Shown here one piece after another: positions 16,217-24,820 of a stretch of 64,000 bases of DNA. A program made the translations under genes and the position numbers. The notes under the pieces were generated by a model. That model was not told where the DNA came from. It ran no database searches and saw only the letters and a program-made list of their open reading frames with translations. The first letter of the stretch is position 1. Every line of letters starts with the position of its first letter. The DNA is from Chryseobacterium sp. GVT01B (GTDB lineage Bacteria; Bacteroidota; Bacteroidia; Flavobacteriales; Weeksellaceae). Location of the stretch: assembly GCF_019970045.1 (NCBI RefSeq), contig NZ_JAHXYI010000009.1:1-64000 (forward strand), in the 5' to 3' direction.

Positions 16217-18229
16217 TTATTTATAACTTCTAGTTTTAACCTCGATGTTGTCATATATCAGTTCTTCTTTATGCAACACTTCAGCGTTGATATCGTTACC
16301 CTGATATTCCCAAGCTCCGACGTATTTGTAGTTTACGTCATCTCTTTCCGCTTCTCCGTCCGGAGTTGAATGGTCTTCACGGAAATGTCCACCACAAGAT
16401 TCATTTCTGTGTAGTGCATCGATAGCCATTAATTGTCCAAGTTCAAGGAAGTCTGCTACTCTGAATGCTTTTTCAAGCTCAGTGTTCATCCCTTCACCAT
16501 CCCCAGGTACTTTTACATTTTTCCAGAAATCGTTTCTTACTTCTTCAATTTCTTTAATTGCTTCTCTCAATCCTTCAGGAGTTCTTCCCATTCCTACTTT
16601 ATTCCACATAATGTTTCCTAATTGCTTATGGAAGTGGTCTACAGAATGAGTTCCTTTATTGTTTAAGAAGAAATCAATTTTTTCTTTAATTCCTTTTTCA
16701 GCCTCGTCAAACGCTCCTGAAGTGGTAGGAATAGCGCCTGTTCTGATATCTGCAGAAAGGTAATCTGCAATTGTGTAAGGAAGTACGAAATATCCGTCTG
16801 CAAGACCTTGCATCAATGCAGAAGCTCCAAGTCTGTTTGCACCGTGATCTGAGAAGTTAGCTTCACCAATTACGAAACATCCGGGGATTGTAGACTGAAG
16901 GTTATAATCAACCCATACACCACCCATTGTGTAGTGAACTGCAGGATAGATCTTCATTGGAGTTTTATAAGGATCATCAGCTGTAATCTTTTCGTACATT
17001 ACGAATAAGTTACCGTATTTCTCTTCTACCCAGCTTTTACCTAAATCATAGATCTGCTGATCTGTTGGATTATGAATATGTTTTTCGATAGCGGATTCTT
17101 TACCTTTTTTCATGATCTCTGTAGAGAAATCAAGGTAAACTCCTTCCTGAGTATCGTTATTTTCGATTCCGAATCCAGCGTCGCATCTTTCCTTAGCAGC
17201 TCTTGAAGCAACGTCTCTAGGCACAAGGTTACCAAACGCAGGGTATCTTCTTTCTAAATAATAATCTCTATCTTCTTCTTTAATATTTTCAGGTCTTAAT
17301 TTACCTTCTCTGATTGCTACTGAATCTTCATGTTTTTTAGGAACCCAGATTCTTCCGGAGTTTCTTAATGATTCAGACATCAAAGTCAGTTTAGACTGCT
17401 GTGTTCCGTGAACAGGAATACAAGTCGGGTGAATCTGTACGTAGCAAGGGTTTGCGAAGTAAGCTCCTTTCTTGTGAATTTTCCATGCTGCAGAAACGTT
17501 GGATCCCATTGCATTGGTAGAAAGGAAATATACGTTTCCGTATCCTCCTGAAGCAATTACTACAGCGTGAGCAGAATGTCTTTCGATTTCACCTGTTACA
17601 AGGTTTCTTGCGATGATCCCTCTTGCTTTTCCGTCAACAATTACAAGGTCAAGCATTTCATGACGGTTGTACATCTTGATTCTACCTTTACCGATCTGAC
17701 GGCTCATTGAAGAATATGCTCCTAATAATAACTGCTGTCCTGTTTGTCCTTTTGCGTAGAACGTTCTTTTTACCTGAACCCCACCAAATGAACGGTTATC
17801 TAGCTGGCCACCGTAATCTCTACCGAAAGGTACACCTTGGGAAACACACTGGTCAATAATATTTGCAGAAACTTCAGCTAATCTGTAAACGTTGGCCTCT
17901 CTTGCTCTATAGTCACCACCTTTAATGGTATCATAGAATAATCTGTAAGTAGAGTCACCGTCTCCCTGGTAATTCTTAGCTGCGTTGATCCCCCCTTGAG
18001 CAGCAATAGAGTGCGCTCTTCTTGGAGAATCCTGGTAGCAGAACGCTTTCACGTTGTATCCTTGCTCAGCCAATGTAGCTGCAGCAGAACCTCCTGCCAA
18101 ACCTGTACCTACAACAATAATATCAATCTTATCTCTGTTGTTTGGTGCAACAAGGTTCATATGGTCTTTATGATTTTTCCATTTGTCCTTTAGAGGACCT
18201 CCCGGAATTCTTGAATCTAATTTACTCAT
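16217..18229 (-). CDS. sdhA: Succinate dehydrogenase/fumarate reductase flavoprotein subunit
   Basis: This 670-residue catalytic subunit interconverts succinate and fumarate. Near residue 40 is the FAD dinucleotide-binding GTGLAGGSAAATLAEQGY. Next comes RRAHSIAAQGGINAAK, whose His carries covalent FAD in this family. The active-site region includes HPTCIPVHGTQQSK and the substrate-binding HYTMGGVWVD. The C-terminal helical domain holds RNESCGGHFREDH. The size and sequence style belong to the B-type (Bacillus/Wolinella) enzymes that pair with a single di-haem membrane subunit, which matches the neighbouring sdhC. It lies 15 bases after sdhC, co-transcribed. Direction of catalysis in vivo depends on the quinone used and is not visible here. 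Confidence 0.95.
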   Translation of the reverse strand: MSKLDSRIPGGPLKDKWKNHKDHMNLVAPNNRDKIDIIVVGTGLAGGSAAATLAEQGYNVKAFCYQDSPRRAHSIAAQGGINAAKNYQGDGDSTYRLFYDTIKGGDYRAREANVYRLAEVSANIIDQCVSQGVPFGRDYGGQLDNRSFGGVQVKRTFYAKGQTGQQLLLGAYSSMSRQIGKGRIKMYNRHEMLDLVIVDGKARGIIARNLVTGEIERHSAHAVVIASGGYGNVYFLSTNAMGSNVSAAWKIHKKGAYFANPCYVQIHPTCIPVHGTQQSKLTLMSESLRNSGRIWVPKKHEDSVAIREGKLRPENIKEEDRDYYLERRYPAFGNLVPRDVASRAAKERCDAGFGIENNDTQEGVYLDFSTEIMKKGKESAIEKHIHNPTDQQIYDLGKSWVEEKYGNLFVMYEKITADDPYKTPMKIYPAVHYTMGGVWVDYNLQSTIPGCFVIGEANFSDHGANRLGASALMQGLADGYFVLPYTIADYLSADIRTGAIPTTSGAFDEAEKGIKEKIDFFLNNKGTHSVDHFHKQLGNIMWNKVGMGRTPEGLREAIKEIEEVRNDFWKNVKVPGDGEGMNTELEKAFRVADFLELGQLMAIDALHRNESCGGHFREDHSTPDGEAERDDVNYKYVGAWEYQGNDINAEVLHKEELIYDNIEVKTRSYK

Positions 18230-18244
18230 ACTAGTATATTGATA

Positions 18245-18907
18245 TTATTGAGTTATAAAATGAAAAACTGCAACGATGATAAATCCTGCAGGAATAAGGA
18301 TTGAATACCATTTCCCGAAAGCTTTGATCACCGGCGTATATTTTGGATGTCTTGCTCCGATAGACTGGAATGAAGACTGGAATCCGTGAGCCAGGTGTAA
18401 TCCTAATAAAACAAAAGAGATCACATATAAAGCCACTCTCCAAAGATCAGCAAACTTCTCATGAAGTTCCGGCCAGAAACGTTCTGCATCCGGAGTTAAT
18501 CCTTCTACATACTTGTAATTGATTTCATGCAACCAGAAATCATATAAGTGAAGCGCTAAGAAAGCTAAAATAACAGCCCCTGAAATAATCATATTTCTGG
18601 ACATCCATGAAGAATTCACGGCTGCATTGTTTGCTGCATACTTTACCGGACGCGCTTTATTATTCTTGATCTCAAGTACAAATCCCATAATGAAATGGAA
18701 AATTACTGCAAAACCAAGAATAGGCTGCATTAAGAACTGCACAAAAGGATTATAGCCCATAAAATCAGATGCTGTATTGAATGCATCCTTATTCAGAACT
18801 GATAACAAATTGGTCGTCAAATGCAGTATAAGAAAAATCAGCAAAAATAGAGCTGATAATGCCATAGCATATTTTCTACCTATCGTAGAACTCGTTAAAC
18901 CTGCCAT
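18245..18907 (-). CDS. sdhC: Succinate dehydrogenase cytochrome b subunit (di-haem, B-type)
   Basis: This 220-residue membrane anchor has five hydrophobic segments. Histidines in LILHLTTNLL, IFHFIMGFVLE, ALHLYDFWLH and GLHLAHGFQ are in the positions expected for two b haems. It anchors SdhAB in the cytoplasmic membrane and reduces menaquinone. It is the first gene of the operon. A -7-like TAATTTTG box and a CRP-like palindrome precede it. Confidence 0.92.
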   Translation of the reverse strand: MAGLTSSTIGRKYAMALSALFLLIFLILHLTTNLLSVLNKDAFNTASDFMGYNPFVQFLMQPILGFAVIFHFIMGFVLEIKNNKARPVKYAANNAAVNSSWMSRNMIISGAVILAFLALHLYDFWLHEINYKYVEGLTPDAERFWPELHEKFADLWRVALYVISFVLLGLHLAHGFQSSFQSIGARHPKYTPVIKAFGKWYSILIPAGFIIVAVFHFITQ

Positions 18908-18930
18908 ATAAGTTTAAATTTGAATTTCTA

Positions 18931-18938
18931 CAAAATTA
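18931..18938 (-). promoter_or_regulatory. Putative -7 box of the sdhCAB promoter
   Basis: The minus strand reads TAATTTTG, matching the Bacteroidota TAnnTTTG element, 24 bases before the sdhC start. No clear -33 TTG lies at the usual distance. That region instead holds the palindrome at 18961-18976, so activation may be needed. Confidence 0.5.
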
Positions 18939-18960
18939 AGAAAGTTTAACAATATCGAAA

Positions 18961-18976
18961 AGTGAGAAATCTCACA
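18961..18976. promoter_or_regulatory. CRP-like palindrome upstream of sdhCAB
   Basis: AGTGA-GAAATC-TCACA matches nine of ten fixed bases of the enterobacterial CRP consensus TGTGA-N6-TCACA. Its centre lies about 34 bases upstream of the -7 box, where a class II-type activator would bind. The match is seen directly; the regulator is inferred. Confidence 0.45.
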
Positions 18977-19051
18977 AATAGACAGTTTGTAATCTTTCTA
19001 AATAAGAATTCCATGCATTATAAATGCAGGAAAACATATAAATTATAACCA

Positions 19052-20830
19052 TTATTTCAAATCATAAATCTTATTCCTGAAAACTACTTTTTGAACTGAA
19101 TTTGAAAAGGTTTTAATCTCAAAATGATGTATTCTTCGTGAAGAACAGTAAGGTTTCACAACAAACTGTAAAACCTTGTCCTTATTTTCCATATCTGATA
19201 TCCAGAAGCAGGCCCTGTCTCCCCTTTTTATTGAAATGAGGTTGTTTTTACCGAATGTATGAATCAGCACCTCTTCTTTTTGATTTTCAAAGACATTACT
19301 TCCTGTTCTTATGATGAGAAATACAATGACTGCCATTATCAATCCTGAAGAGTTTTTAAGATTAAATTTTACGATGACTGATCTTAATAAATAGAGCACC
19401 ACAAACACTATGAATACCTCTAATCCGTTCATTGGAATATTTTCAAAGAATAATACGTCAACCTCAGCAAACCAATGGATCATTTTCAACAAAATCTGAA
19501 TAACAAAATCATATACCACATTCATCAATTCGAAGTCAATTCCACAAGAAACAAGAGCCGTCATCAGGAATGAAAAAACGATGATTATTTCTGAAAAAGG
19601 AACAATCACAATATTTGCAATGATTGAAATGAATGAAAACTGATGAAAATAATACAGCACCAAAGGAAGTGTTGCCAATTGCGCAGATAAAGATATTGTA
19701 ATGGTATTAAACAGGAGTTTTTTAAGATAATTATCCTGTTTTGGAAAATATTTCAGGAGAGGCTGATTCAGCCAATAAATTCCTAAAACAGCCAGAAAAC
19801 TGAGCTGAAATCCCACATCAAAAAACTGCTGTGTATCTCCAATCAAAATAAAAAAAGCAGATAAAGCCAATGAATGAAGCAGATCAGGTTTCCGCTGAAG
19901 CAATACAAAAATAAAATAGACACTCAGCATGATACAAGACCGCAGCACTGAATTTCCAAACCCGATAAAAGCAGCAAACAGCCAAATAAAAGCTAAGCTT
20001 AAAATAACTGCATATTTTCTGAATTTTAAGGGAATAAAACGAATCAGCAAAAAGTAAAACATCCCGAAAATAACAACAATATGAGTTCCGGAAATAGCGA
20101 GAAAGTGAACCATTCCGGATTTGTTGAAATCCTGCACAGTACCTTCATCAATTTCTGTACGATCTGCCAGAATGATTCCTTTTAAAAATTCTTTGGTCTT
20201 ATCTGACATTCCGGTTTTATCGATATCTTTGAGAACCTTAAATCTATATTGGTGTAACTTATCTGTTGGAGTTAAGTCATCGCGTTCTGTAGATTGAATT
20301 TCTTTTGAAACATAAGCCTGATATTCAATATGTTTTCGCTTCAGATACTTTTTATATTCAAACTGAAAATCATACTGAGGCTCTTTAGGTTGTGTTATAT
20401 AAGCATCAGCCTTGTAGTAGTGAACAAAATCCAGCTCTTTACTATCCTTGGGAACATAAAAAACTGAATTGAAGTTTATATTTTCAATCTGTCCTGCTCC
20501 TTCATATTTCTTATATTTTTCAGTAGTATTTAATTTCTGAGAGATTTTAAAAGTAACCGTTTCTTTTTTATTTACAAATGAAGAAACATCTGATGAAAAA
20601 GTATTATGATAATGAAGAATAATCCCTGCTCCAAAGAACAGAAGTCCCAGCAAAAAAGCTTTGGTTTTATGTAAAAAATAAGAATGAAAACATATTGCAG
20701 CTAGTATGATCAGACAGATTACAATAACCAGGTAAAATGTAATGCCCGCCAATACCATTTTCTCCTGAAAAAGAATTCCAAGAATAAAACAGATCACCAG
20801 AAGAAGTAGAGGCTGCTTGTGCAATTTCAA
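19052..20830 (-). CDS. ComEC/Rec2-family DNA uptake membrane protein, without beta-lactamase domain
   Basis: This 592-residue polytopic protein has three N-terminal membrane segments and a soluble DUF4131-type insertion (about 90-200). The Competence domain (about 210-500) contains VHFLAISGTHIVVIFGMFYF, FGNSVLRSCIMLSVYF and FFDVGFQLSFLAVLGIYW. In model ComEC this channel moves single-stranded DNA across the inner membrane. The C-terminal metallo-beta-lactamase nuclease domain of longer homologues is absent, as in many Bacteroidota. The frame opens right after a stop and its first usable codon is TTG; the next ATG is residue 26, inside the first membrane segment, so TTG is the likely start. 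No other competence gene is nearby. Confidence 0.85.
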   Translation of the reverse strand: MKLHKQPLLLLVICFILGILFQEKMVLAGITFYLVIVICLIILAAICFHSYFLHKTKAFLLGLLFFGAGIILHYHNTFSSDVSSFVNKKETVTFKISQKLNTTEKYKKYEGAGQIENINFNSVFYVPKDSKELDFVHYYKADAYITQPKEPQYDFQFEYKKYLKRKHIEYQAYVSKEIQSTERDDLTPTDKLHQYRFKVLKDIDKTGMSDKTKEFLKGIILADRTEIDEGTVQDFNKSGMVHFLAISGTHIVVIFGMFYFLLIRFIPLKFRKYAVILSLAFIWLFAAFIGFGNSVLRSCIMLSVYFIFVLLQRKPDLLHSLALSAFFILIGDTQQFFDVGFQLSFLAVLGIYWLNQPLLKYFPKQDNYLKKLLFNTITISLSAQLATLPLVLYYFHQFSFISIIANIVIVPFSEIIIVFSFLMTALVSCGIDFELMNVVYDFVIQILLKMIHWFAEVDVLFFENIPMNGLEVFIVFVVLYLLRSVIVKFNLKNSSGLIMAVIVFLIIRTGSNVFENQKEEVLIHTFGKNNLISIKRGDRACFWISDMENKDKVLQFVVKPYCSSRRIHHFEIKTFSNSVQKVVFRNKIYDLK

Positions 20831-20966
20831 TTAATTATCCTTGTAAAATAGATAATTAACCAATGAAGCATTATCTCTTGAGTAGCTAAATAAGTACTCT
20901 TCTGCTTATCAAAAGCATCAACAGAACACTTGATTTTTTGCTATGGAATTAAAGTTTGAAAGTATA

Positions 20967-22058
20967 CTATCTCTTTTTCAAAAATTTATCCGTTAAACGC
21001 TTCGTTTCTTTGATATAAAATAACGGATCTTTCCCATAATCTTCATATTTGAAATCTCCCGCTTTTTTAGGAATAGCTGGTTCTATTTGTGTTCCTTCAT
21101 GCCATTCGTTGAAAGACGTGATACCAATGAAATCCGGATTGACTTTAATGGCAGCATCAAACATTTTTTCGTAATACTTTCCATTGTTTCTGCTTTTAAA
21201 GTTAGCGTCATTCCATGGGCGGATTCTGGTATCTGAATAACCGGGGCCTACACAAGGAATAAAAATCATATTGTGATCTTTAGCATAGCTGGCCATAAAA
21301 TTCCAGTTAGCAACTGTGCTTCCATATACAAATCCTTCGCTGGCAAAATAGGTATAGAAACCATCAAAGCCGGATGAATCAAAAAATTTCGCATCATCTT
21401 TCTCTACCCATAATCCAATGTAAAGCGCATCCAGTTGTGTATTTCTAACCGTTTTTTCTCCGTCTTTTGCTAACATTTTAGTCCACTCCTCTTTAGGAAT
21501 TTTATAACTGTCGTAGACATAAAACAATGGCTTTCCTTCTTTTTTATAGAAAGCATGATGACCAGAATATGTTTTTACGAGATAAGAAAGCTGTTCTTTT
21601 AATTCTGAAGTATTTTTATAAAATGGCTCAATGTGAAATGCGATTTTTAAATCAAAACGATCAGCAATATCAAGGTATTTGATAAGACTTTTATCCGTGA
21701 ATGAATCTTTTCCCAACCAACTCACCACTACCACTCCTACTCCGGATTCTTTGATCATTTTCATATGTTTTTCAATGATCTTTGTGTCATTGGAACTGTA
21801 GTTTCCAAGCGAAGGATAAAAATTAGCCCCGATATCATTTCCTCCTTTGTAATGCCCAAGATTGTTCCATTTCGGGTTGCTCCAGTGAGGAAGAATTTCG
21901 TGGTTCCAATGCTGATAACTTCCGTCCGTTTCAGGATTTCCATACCATCCATAATAGAATATCTGAACTTTGTCTCTTGAGCTACCCTCTTGAGCAGCAC
22001 TTTTAGAGAAAAACAATGTGAATACCAATAATAACAGAAGACGGTTATAACAATTCAT
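20967..22058 (-). CDS. Secreted GH99-like glycoside hydrolase (endo-alpha-mannosidase type)
   Basis: A 363-residue protein with signal peptide (cleavage about residue 22, KSAAQ) reads directly into a (beta/alpha)8 barrel that begins VQIFYYGWYGNPETDG. This is characteristic of the GH99/GH71-like family that includes bacterial endo-alpha-mannosidases. The motif FNEWHEGTQIEP carries two glutamates in E-x-x-E spacing (Glu318 and Glu321), matching the catalytic pair of characterised GH99 enzymes. A periplasmic or lipid-exposed location is inferred because there is no T9SS tail or lipobox. It is not in a polysaccharide utilisation locus; neighbours are lpxB and comEC. Activity on mannan or a surface glycan remains unproven. 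Confidence 0.82.
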   Translation of the reverse strand: MNCYNRLLLLLVFTLFFSKSAAQEGSSRDKVQIFYYGWYGNPETDGSYQHWNHEILPHWSNPKWNNLGHYKGGNDIGANFYPSLGNYSSNDTKIIEKHMKMIKESGVGVVVVSWLGKDSFTDKSLIKYLDIADRFDLKIAFHIEPFYKNTSELKEQLSYLVKTYSGHHAFYKKEGKPLFYVYDSYKIPKEEWTKMLAKDGEKTVRNTQLDALYIGLWVEKDDAKFFDSSGFDGFYTYFASEGFVYGSTVANWNFMASYAKDHNMIFIPCVGPGYSDTRIRPWNDANFKSRNNGKYYEKMFDAAIKVNPDFIGITSFNEWHEGTQIEPAIPKKAGDFKYEDYGKDPLFYIKETKRLTDKFLKKR

Positions 22059-22098
22059 AGTTAAAAAGTAGATTAAATTCTCAAAAACATCGGAAAGA

Positions 22099-23202
22099 CT
22101 ATACTTTCAATATTACCTCAGCAGCATGATCACTGGCGCCTTTTCCACCAAGCTTTTCTCTCAAAAGTTCGTAATCATTCAGAACCTGTGTTCTTTTTTC
22201 ACCTGATATAATTTTATTGAGTTCTTCTACCAGGTTTTTAGTATTCAGATCATTCTGAATAAGTTCTTTCACCACTTCTCTGTCCATGATCAGATTAACC
22301 AGAGAAATATAATTGATGTTTTTCACTAATCTTTTCGCAATGGCATAGGAAATTTTGCTTCCACGATAACAAACTACTTCAGGAATATTCAACAGTGCTG
22401 TTTCCAGGGTAGCTGTTCCGGAAGTTACAAGAGCTGCTTTGGAACACCTCAGCAGATCATAGGTTTTATTGGATACGAAATGAACATTCTCATCCACATA
22501 TTTCTGATAAAATTCTTTAGGAAGACTCGGTGCTCCGGCAATTACAAACTGATAGTTTTTAAAATGCGGTCTTACGGAAAGCATTATTTCAAGCATCTTT
22601 TCTACTTCCTGTTCTCTGGAACCCGGCAAAAGCGCAATGATTTCTTTTTCGTTAAGACCATTATCTGATTTGAATTTTTCAATACTGATTTCCTGCAGAT
22701 CCGAAATAGCATCCAGCAAAGGATGTCCTACAAAATGGGAATGAACTCCATGTTTTCTGTAAAAATCTTCTTCAAAAGGAAGAATCACCATCATTTCATC
22801 CACATATTTTTTGATAATTTCTACACGTCCTTCTTTCCATGCCCAAAGCTGCGGCGAAATATAATAAACAACTTTGATCCCAAGTTCTTTGGCAAATCTC
22901 GCAATTCTCAGATTGAAACCGGGATAGTCTACTAAAATCAAAACATCAGGTCTGTTTTTTTGAATATCCTCTTTACAGAATTTAATATTATTCAGAATGG
23001 TTCTGAGGTTCATCACCACTTCCAGAAATCCCATAAAAGCAAGGTCACGGTAATGTTTTACCAGTGTTCCGCCCTGAGCTTTCATCAGATCGCCGCCCCA
23101 AAACCTAAACTCCGCATTCGGATCCTTTTGTTTTAAGGCTTTCATCAAATTGCTTCCGTGCAAATCACCAGAAGCTTCTCCTGCAATAATATAATACTTC
23201 AT
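22099..23202 (-). CDS. lpxB: Lipid-A-disaccharide synthase
   Basis: This 367-residue GT19 glycosyltransferase condenses UDP-diacylglucosamine with lipid X to form the tetra-acyl disaccharide 1-phosphate of lipid A, on the cytoplasmic face of the inner membrane. The N-terminus MKYYIIAGEASGDLHGSNL is the family signature. FWGGDLMKAQGG, DYPGFNLRIARFAK, YISPQLWAWKEGR and LPGSREQEVEKML follow in order. The ATG at 23202 is chosen because the longer frame would use a TTG and the signature normally begins at this Met. A minus-strand -7 box (TATCTTTG) is present at 23263-23270. It lies 40 bases upstream of the GH99-like gene, so the two may be co-transcribed. Confidence 0.93.
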   Translation of the reverse strand: MKYYIIAGEASGDLHGSNLMKALKQKDPNAEFRFWGGDLMKAQGGTLVKHYRDLAFMGFLEVVMNLRTILNNIKFCKEDIQKNRPDVLILVDYPGFNLRIARFAKELGIKVVYYISPQLWAWKEGRVEIIKKYVDEMMVILPFEEDFYRKHGVHSHFVGHPLLDAISDLQEISIEKFKSDNGLNEKEIIALLPGSREQEVEKMLEIMLSVRPHFKNYQFVIAGAPSLPKEFYQKYVDENVHFVSNKTYDLLRCSKAALVTSGTATLETALLNIPEVVCYRGSKISYAIAKRLVKNINYISLVNLIMDREVVKELIQNDLNTKNLVEELNKIISGEKRTQVLNDYELLREKLGGKGASDHAAEVILKV

Positions 23203-23252
23203 TTCTATAGTAAGGATAGAGAACAAATTAAAATAGATATGATCTTAATTCG

Positions 23253-23270
23253 TAAATTTGTTCAAAGATA
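23253..23270. promoter_or_regulatory. Overlapping divergent -7 boxes for lpxB and the DUF2480 gene
   Basis: The plus strand has TAAATTTG at 23253-23260. The minus strand has TATCTTTG at 23263-23270, separated by only two bases. Both match TAnnTTTG. Neither has an obvious -33 TTG at the usual spacing. Expected start points fall inside each other's -7 region. Confidence 0.5.
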
Positions 23271-23280
23271 ATGATAAAAA

Positions 23281-23790
23281 ATGTCAGAAGAATTTGAAAT
23301 CCGGAATAAAGTTGCTGAAAGCGGCCTTATCAATTTTGACCTTGCCACGTTACTTCCAAAAGGAGAAAGAAAAGGAATTGATCTTAAAGATTTTCTTTTT
23401 CAGGAAATGATCCTGAAAGAAAAAGATTTTCGTGAAAAGGTAGAGGCAATAGATACTGAACTATACAAAGACTCTTATATATACATTTATAACTCGGTAG
23501 ATACAATCATCCCGCTTTGGGCTTATTTTGTATTGACAGCAAAACTTACTGATGTTGCAAAAAAAATAGTCTTCGGAAGCCGTGAAGATCTTGATGTTAT
23601 TTTAATGCACAATGCTATCCAGACTCATGATTTTGAGGAAATGAGAGGTAAAAGAGTTCTGGTAAAAGGCTGTTCAGATAAAGATATTCCTGAAAATGCT
23701 TATATAGAACTGGTAGAACAGTTAAAACCAATTGTAAAATCTTTAATGTTCGGGGAAGCCTGTTCTAATGTTCCTATTATTAAAAACTAA
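23281..23790 (+). CDS. DUF2480 family protein
   Basis: A 169-residue cytoplasmic protein without signal peptide. It has the family's conserved start (EIRNKVAESGLINFDLATLL), a central YIYNSVDTIIPLWAYFVL and the characteristic end CSNVPIIK. I recognise it as DUF2480, common in Bacteroidota and without known function. It is divergent from lpxB, with overlapping -7 boxes between them. The ATG at 23281 is the first in frame and gives the usual family N-terminus. Codon use is like its neighbours. Confidence 0.85.
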   Translation: MSEEFEIRNKVAESGLINFDLATLLPKGERKGIDLKDFLFQEMILKEKDFREKVEAIDTELYKDSYIYIYNSVDTIIPLWAYFVLTAKLTDVAKKIVFGSREDLDVILMHNAIQTHDFEEMRGKRVLVKGCSDKDIPENAYIELVEQLKPIVKSLMFGEACSNVPIIKN

Positions 23791-23901
23791 GGTCTTCTGA
23801 AAGGTTATCAGAAACTTTAACAATAATTATGAAAGTCAGTCAATTCGCGAGGCATATTTTTTGATAACTTTGGTTCACTTAATACTAAATAAACACAAAA
23901 A

Positions 23902-24558
23902 ATGAGTTTAATTGACCTACTTACAGGGAACACAGGCAATCAGGTTGCTGAACAGGCTGAAAACAAATTCGGAATCGGCAAAAACCAGGTAATCGCCCTA
24001 TTAGCAGTAGCTACCCCTCTTATTATTTCTTATCTTAGAAATAAATCTCAGGACGCTAAAGAAGCAGAAGCTTTAAATAATGCTTTAGATAAAGACCATA
24101 ATGGAAGTATCTTAAATGACGCTTCTCAGATTGAAGCAAGACAGGCTGAAGGCGGGTCTATTCTGGATCATATATTTGGCGGACAAAAAAGTACTGTTGA
24201 AAACCAGTTGTCACAAAACACAGGAATTTCAATAGACAAAATAGGTCCTATTCTTGCGATGTTAGCACCTGTAGTAATGGGATATATTGGTCAGCAGAAA
24301 CAGCAGAGCAATGTAGGTGCAGGTGGCCTTGGAGATCTTTTGGGAGGAATTCTCGGAAATGCTTCCAATCAGGCCCAGGCTCAGCAGTCTAATCCTTTGA
24401 ATGACATTCTTGGAAGTGTTTTAGGAGGAGGAACACAGTCTCAATCATCAGGAAATCCATTGAACGATATACTTGGTAGTGTATTGGGTGGTGGAAACCA
24501 ACAACAAGGCGGCGGCGGCTTAGGCAGCATCCTTGGTAATATTCTTGGAAGTAAATAA
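23902..24558 (+). CDS. DUF937 domain-containing protein with Gly/Gln-rich repeats
   Basis: This 218-residue protein matches DUF937 in its first 150 residues: helical, with SLIDLLTGNTGNQV near the start and GPILAMLAPVVMGYIGQQ in the middle. The last 80 residues are a low-complexity region of repeated NPLNDILGSVLGGG-type units rich in Gly, Gln and Ser. It has no signal peptide. Relatives of the YidB/DUF937 type are of unknown function. A TAACTTTG -7-like box at 23865-23872 lies 30 bases upstream, and a strong terminator follows, so it is a single-gene unit. Confidence 0.85.
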   Translation: MSLIDLLTGNTGNQVAEQAENKFGIGKNQVIALLAVATPLIISYLRNKSQDAKEAEALNNALDKDHNGSILNDASQIEARQAEGGSILDHIFGGQKSTVENQLSQNTGISIDKIGPILAMLAPVVMGYIGQQKQQSNVGAGGLGDLLGGILGNASNQAQAQQSNPLNDILGSVLGGGTQSQSSGNPLNDILGSVLGGGNQQQGGGGLGSILGNILGSK

Positions 24559-24574
24559 TTAATTTAATTTTCAT

Positions 24575-24610
24575 AAAAAAAGACCGGAGATAAATCTTCG
24601 GTCTTTTTTA
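24575..24610. terminator. Bidirectional terminator between the DUF937 gene and THX
   Basis: The stem AAAGACCGGAGA pairs with TCTTCGGTCTTT (one G-U pair) around a TAAA loop. It is flanked by A6 on the left and T6-7 on the right, so it can end the plus-strand DUF937 transcript and the convergent minus-strand THX transcript. Confidence 0.88.
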
Positions 24611-24616
24611 TTTTAA

Positions 24617-24736
24617 TTATTTTTTAGATTTTTCTTCTGAAGCTGTAAAAGATTTTGAGGCTTTCTTAGGTCTTCTTTTACCATAACTTCCGGAATTGAT
24701 TTTTCCTCTTCTTGATTTTTTGTCTCCTTTTCCCAT
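24617..24736 (-). CDS. Small ribosomal subunit protein THX-like
   Basis: A 39-residue, strongly basic ORF begins MGKGDKKSRRGKINSGSYGK and continues with RRPKKASK. This is the pattern of the bacterial/plastid 30S protein THX (MGKGDxKTxRGKI...G.YG..RPRK), which sits in the head of the small subunit. The C-terminal 12 residues are a polar extension. It is below common ORF-length cut-offs and easily missed. It starts with ATG and ends in TAA, and shares the bidirectional terminator at 24575-24610 with the convergent DUF937 gene. Family assignment is from the sequence pattern. Confidence 0.88.
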   Translation of the reverse strand: MGKGDKKSRRGKINSGSYGKRRPKKASKSFTASEEKSKK

Positions 24737-24820
24737 AGTAATTATGTATTTGTTAATCACGAATTTATAAAATACAGCTCTAAAATCCAATTAATGAAGC
24801 TGTTAAAGTTTTATAAAATA

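Noticed and set aside
19011..19030. Hairpin TGCATT-ATA-AATGCA downstream of comEC
   Set aside because: The stem is only six pairs plus a bulge and no U-tract follows on the minus strand, so it is too weak to call a terminator.
23203..23226. TTG-initiated start for lpxB
   Set aside because: The family signature starts at the ATG at 23202.
23795..23813. TTCTGA...TCAGAA hairpin after the DUF2480 gene as terminator
   Set aside because: Six pairs with no T-run after it; not convincing.
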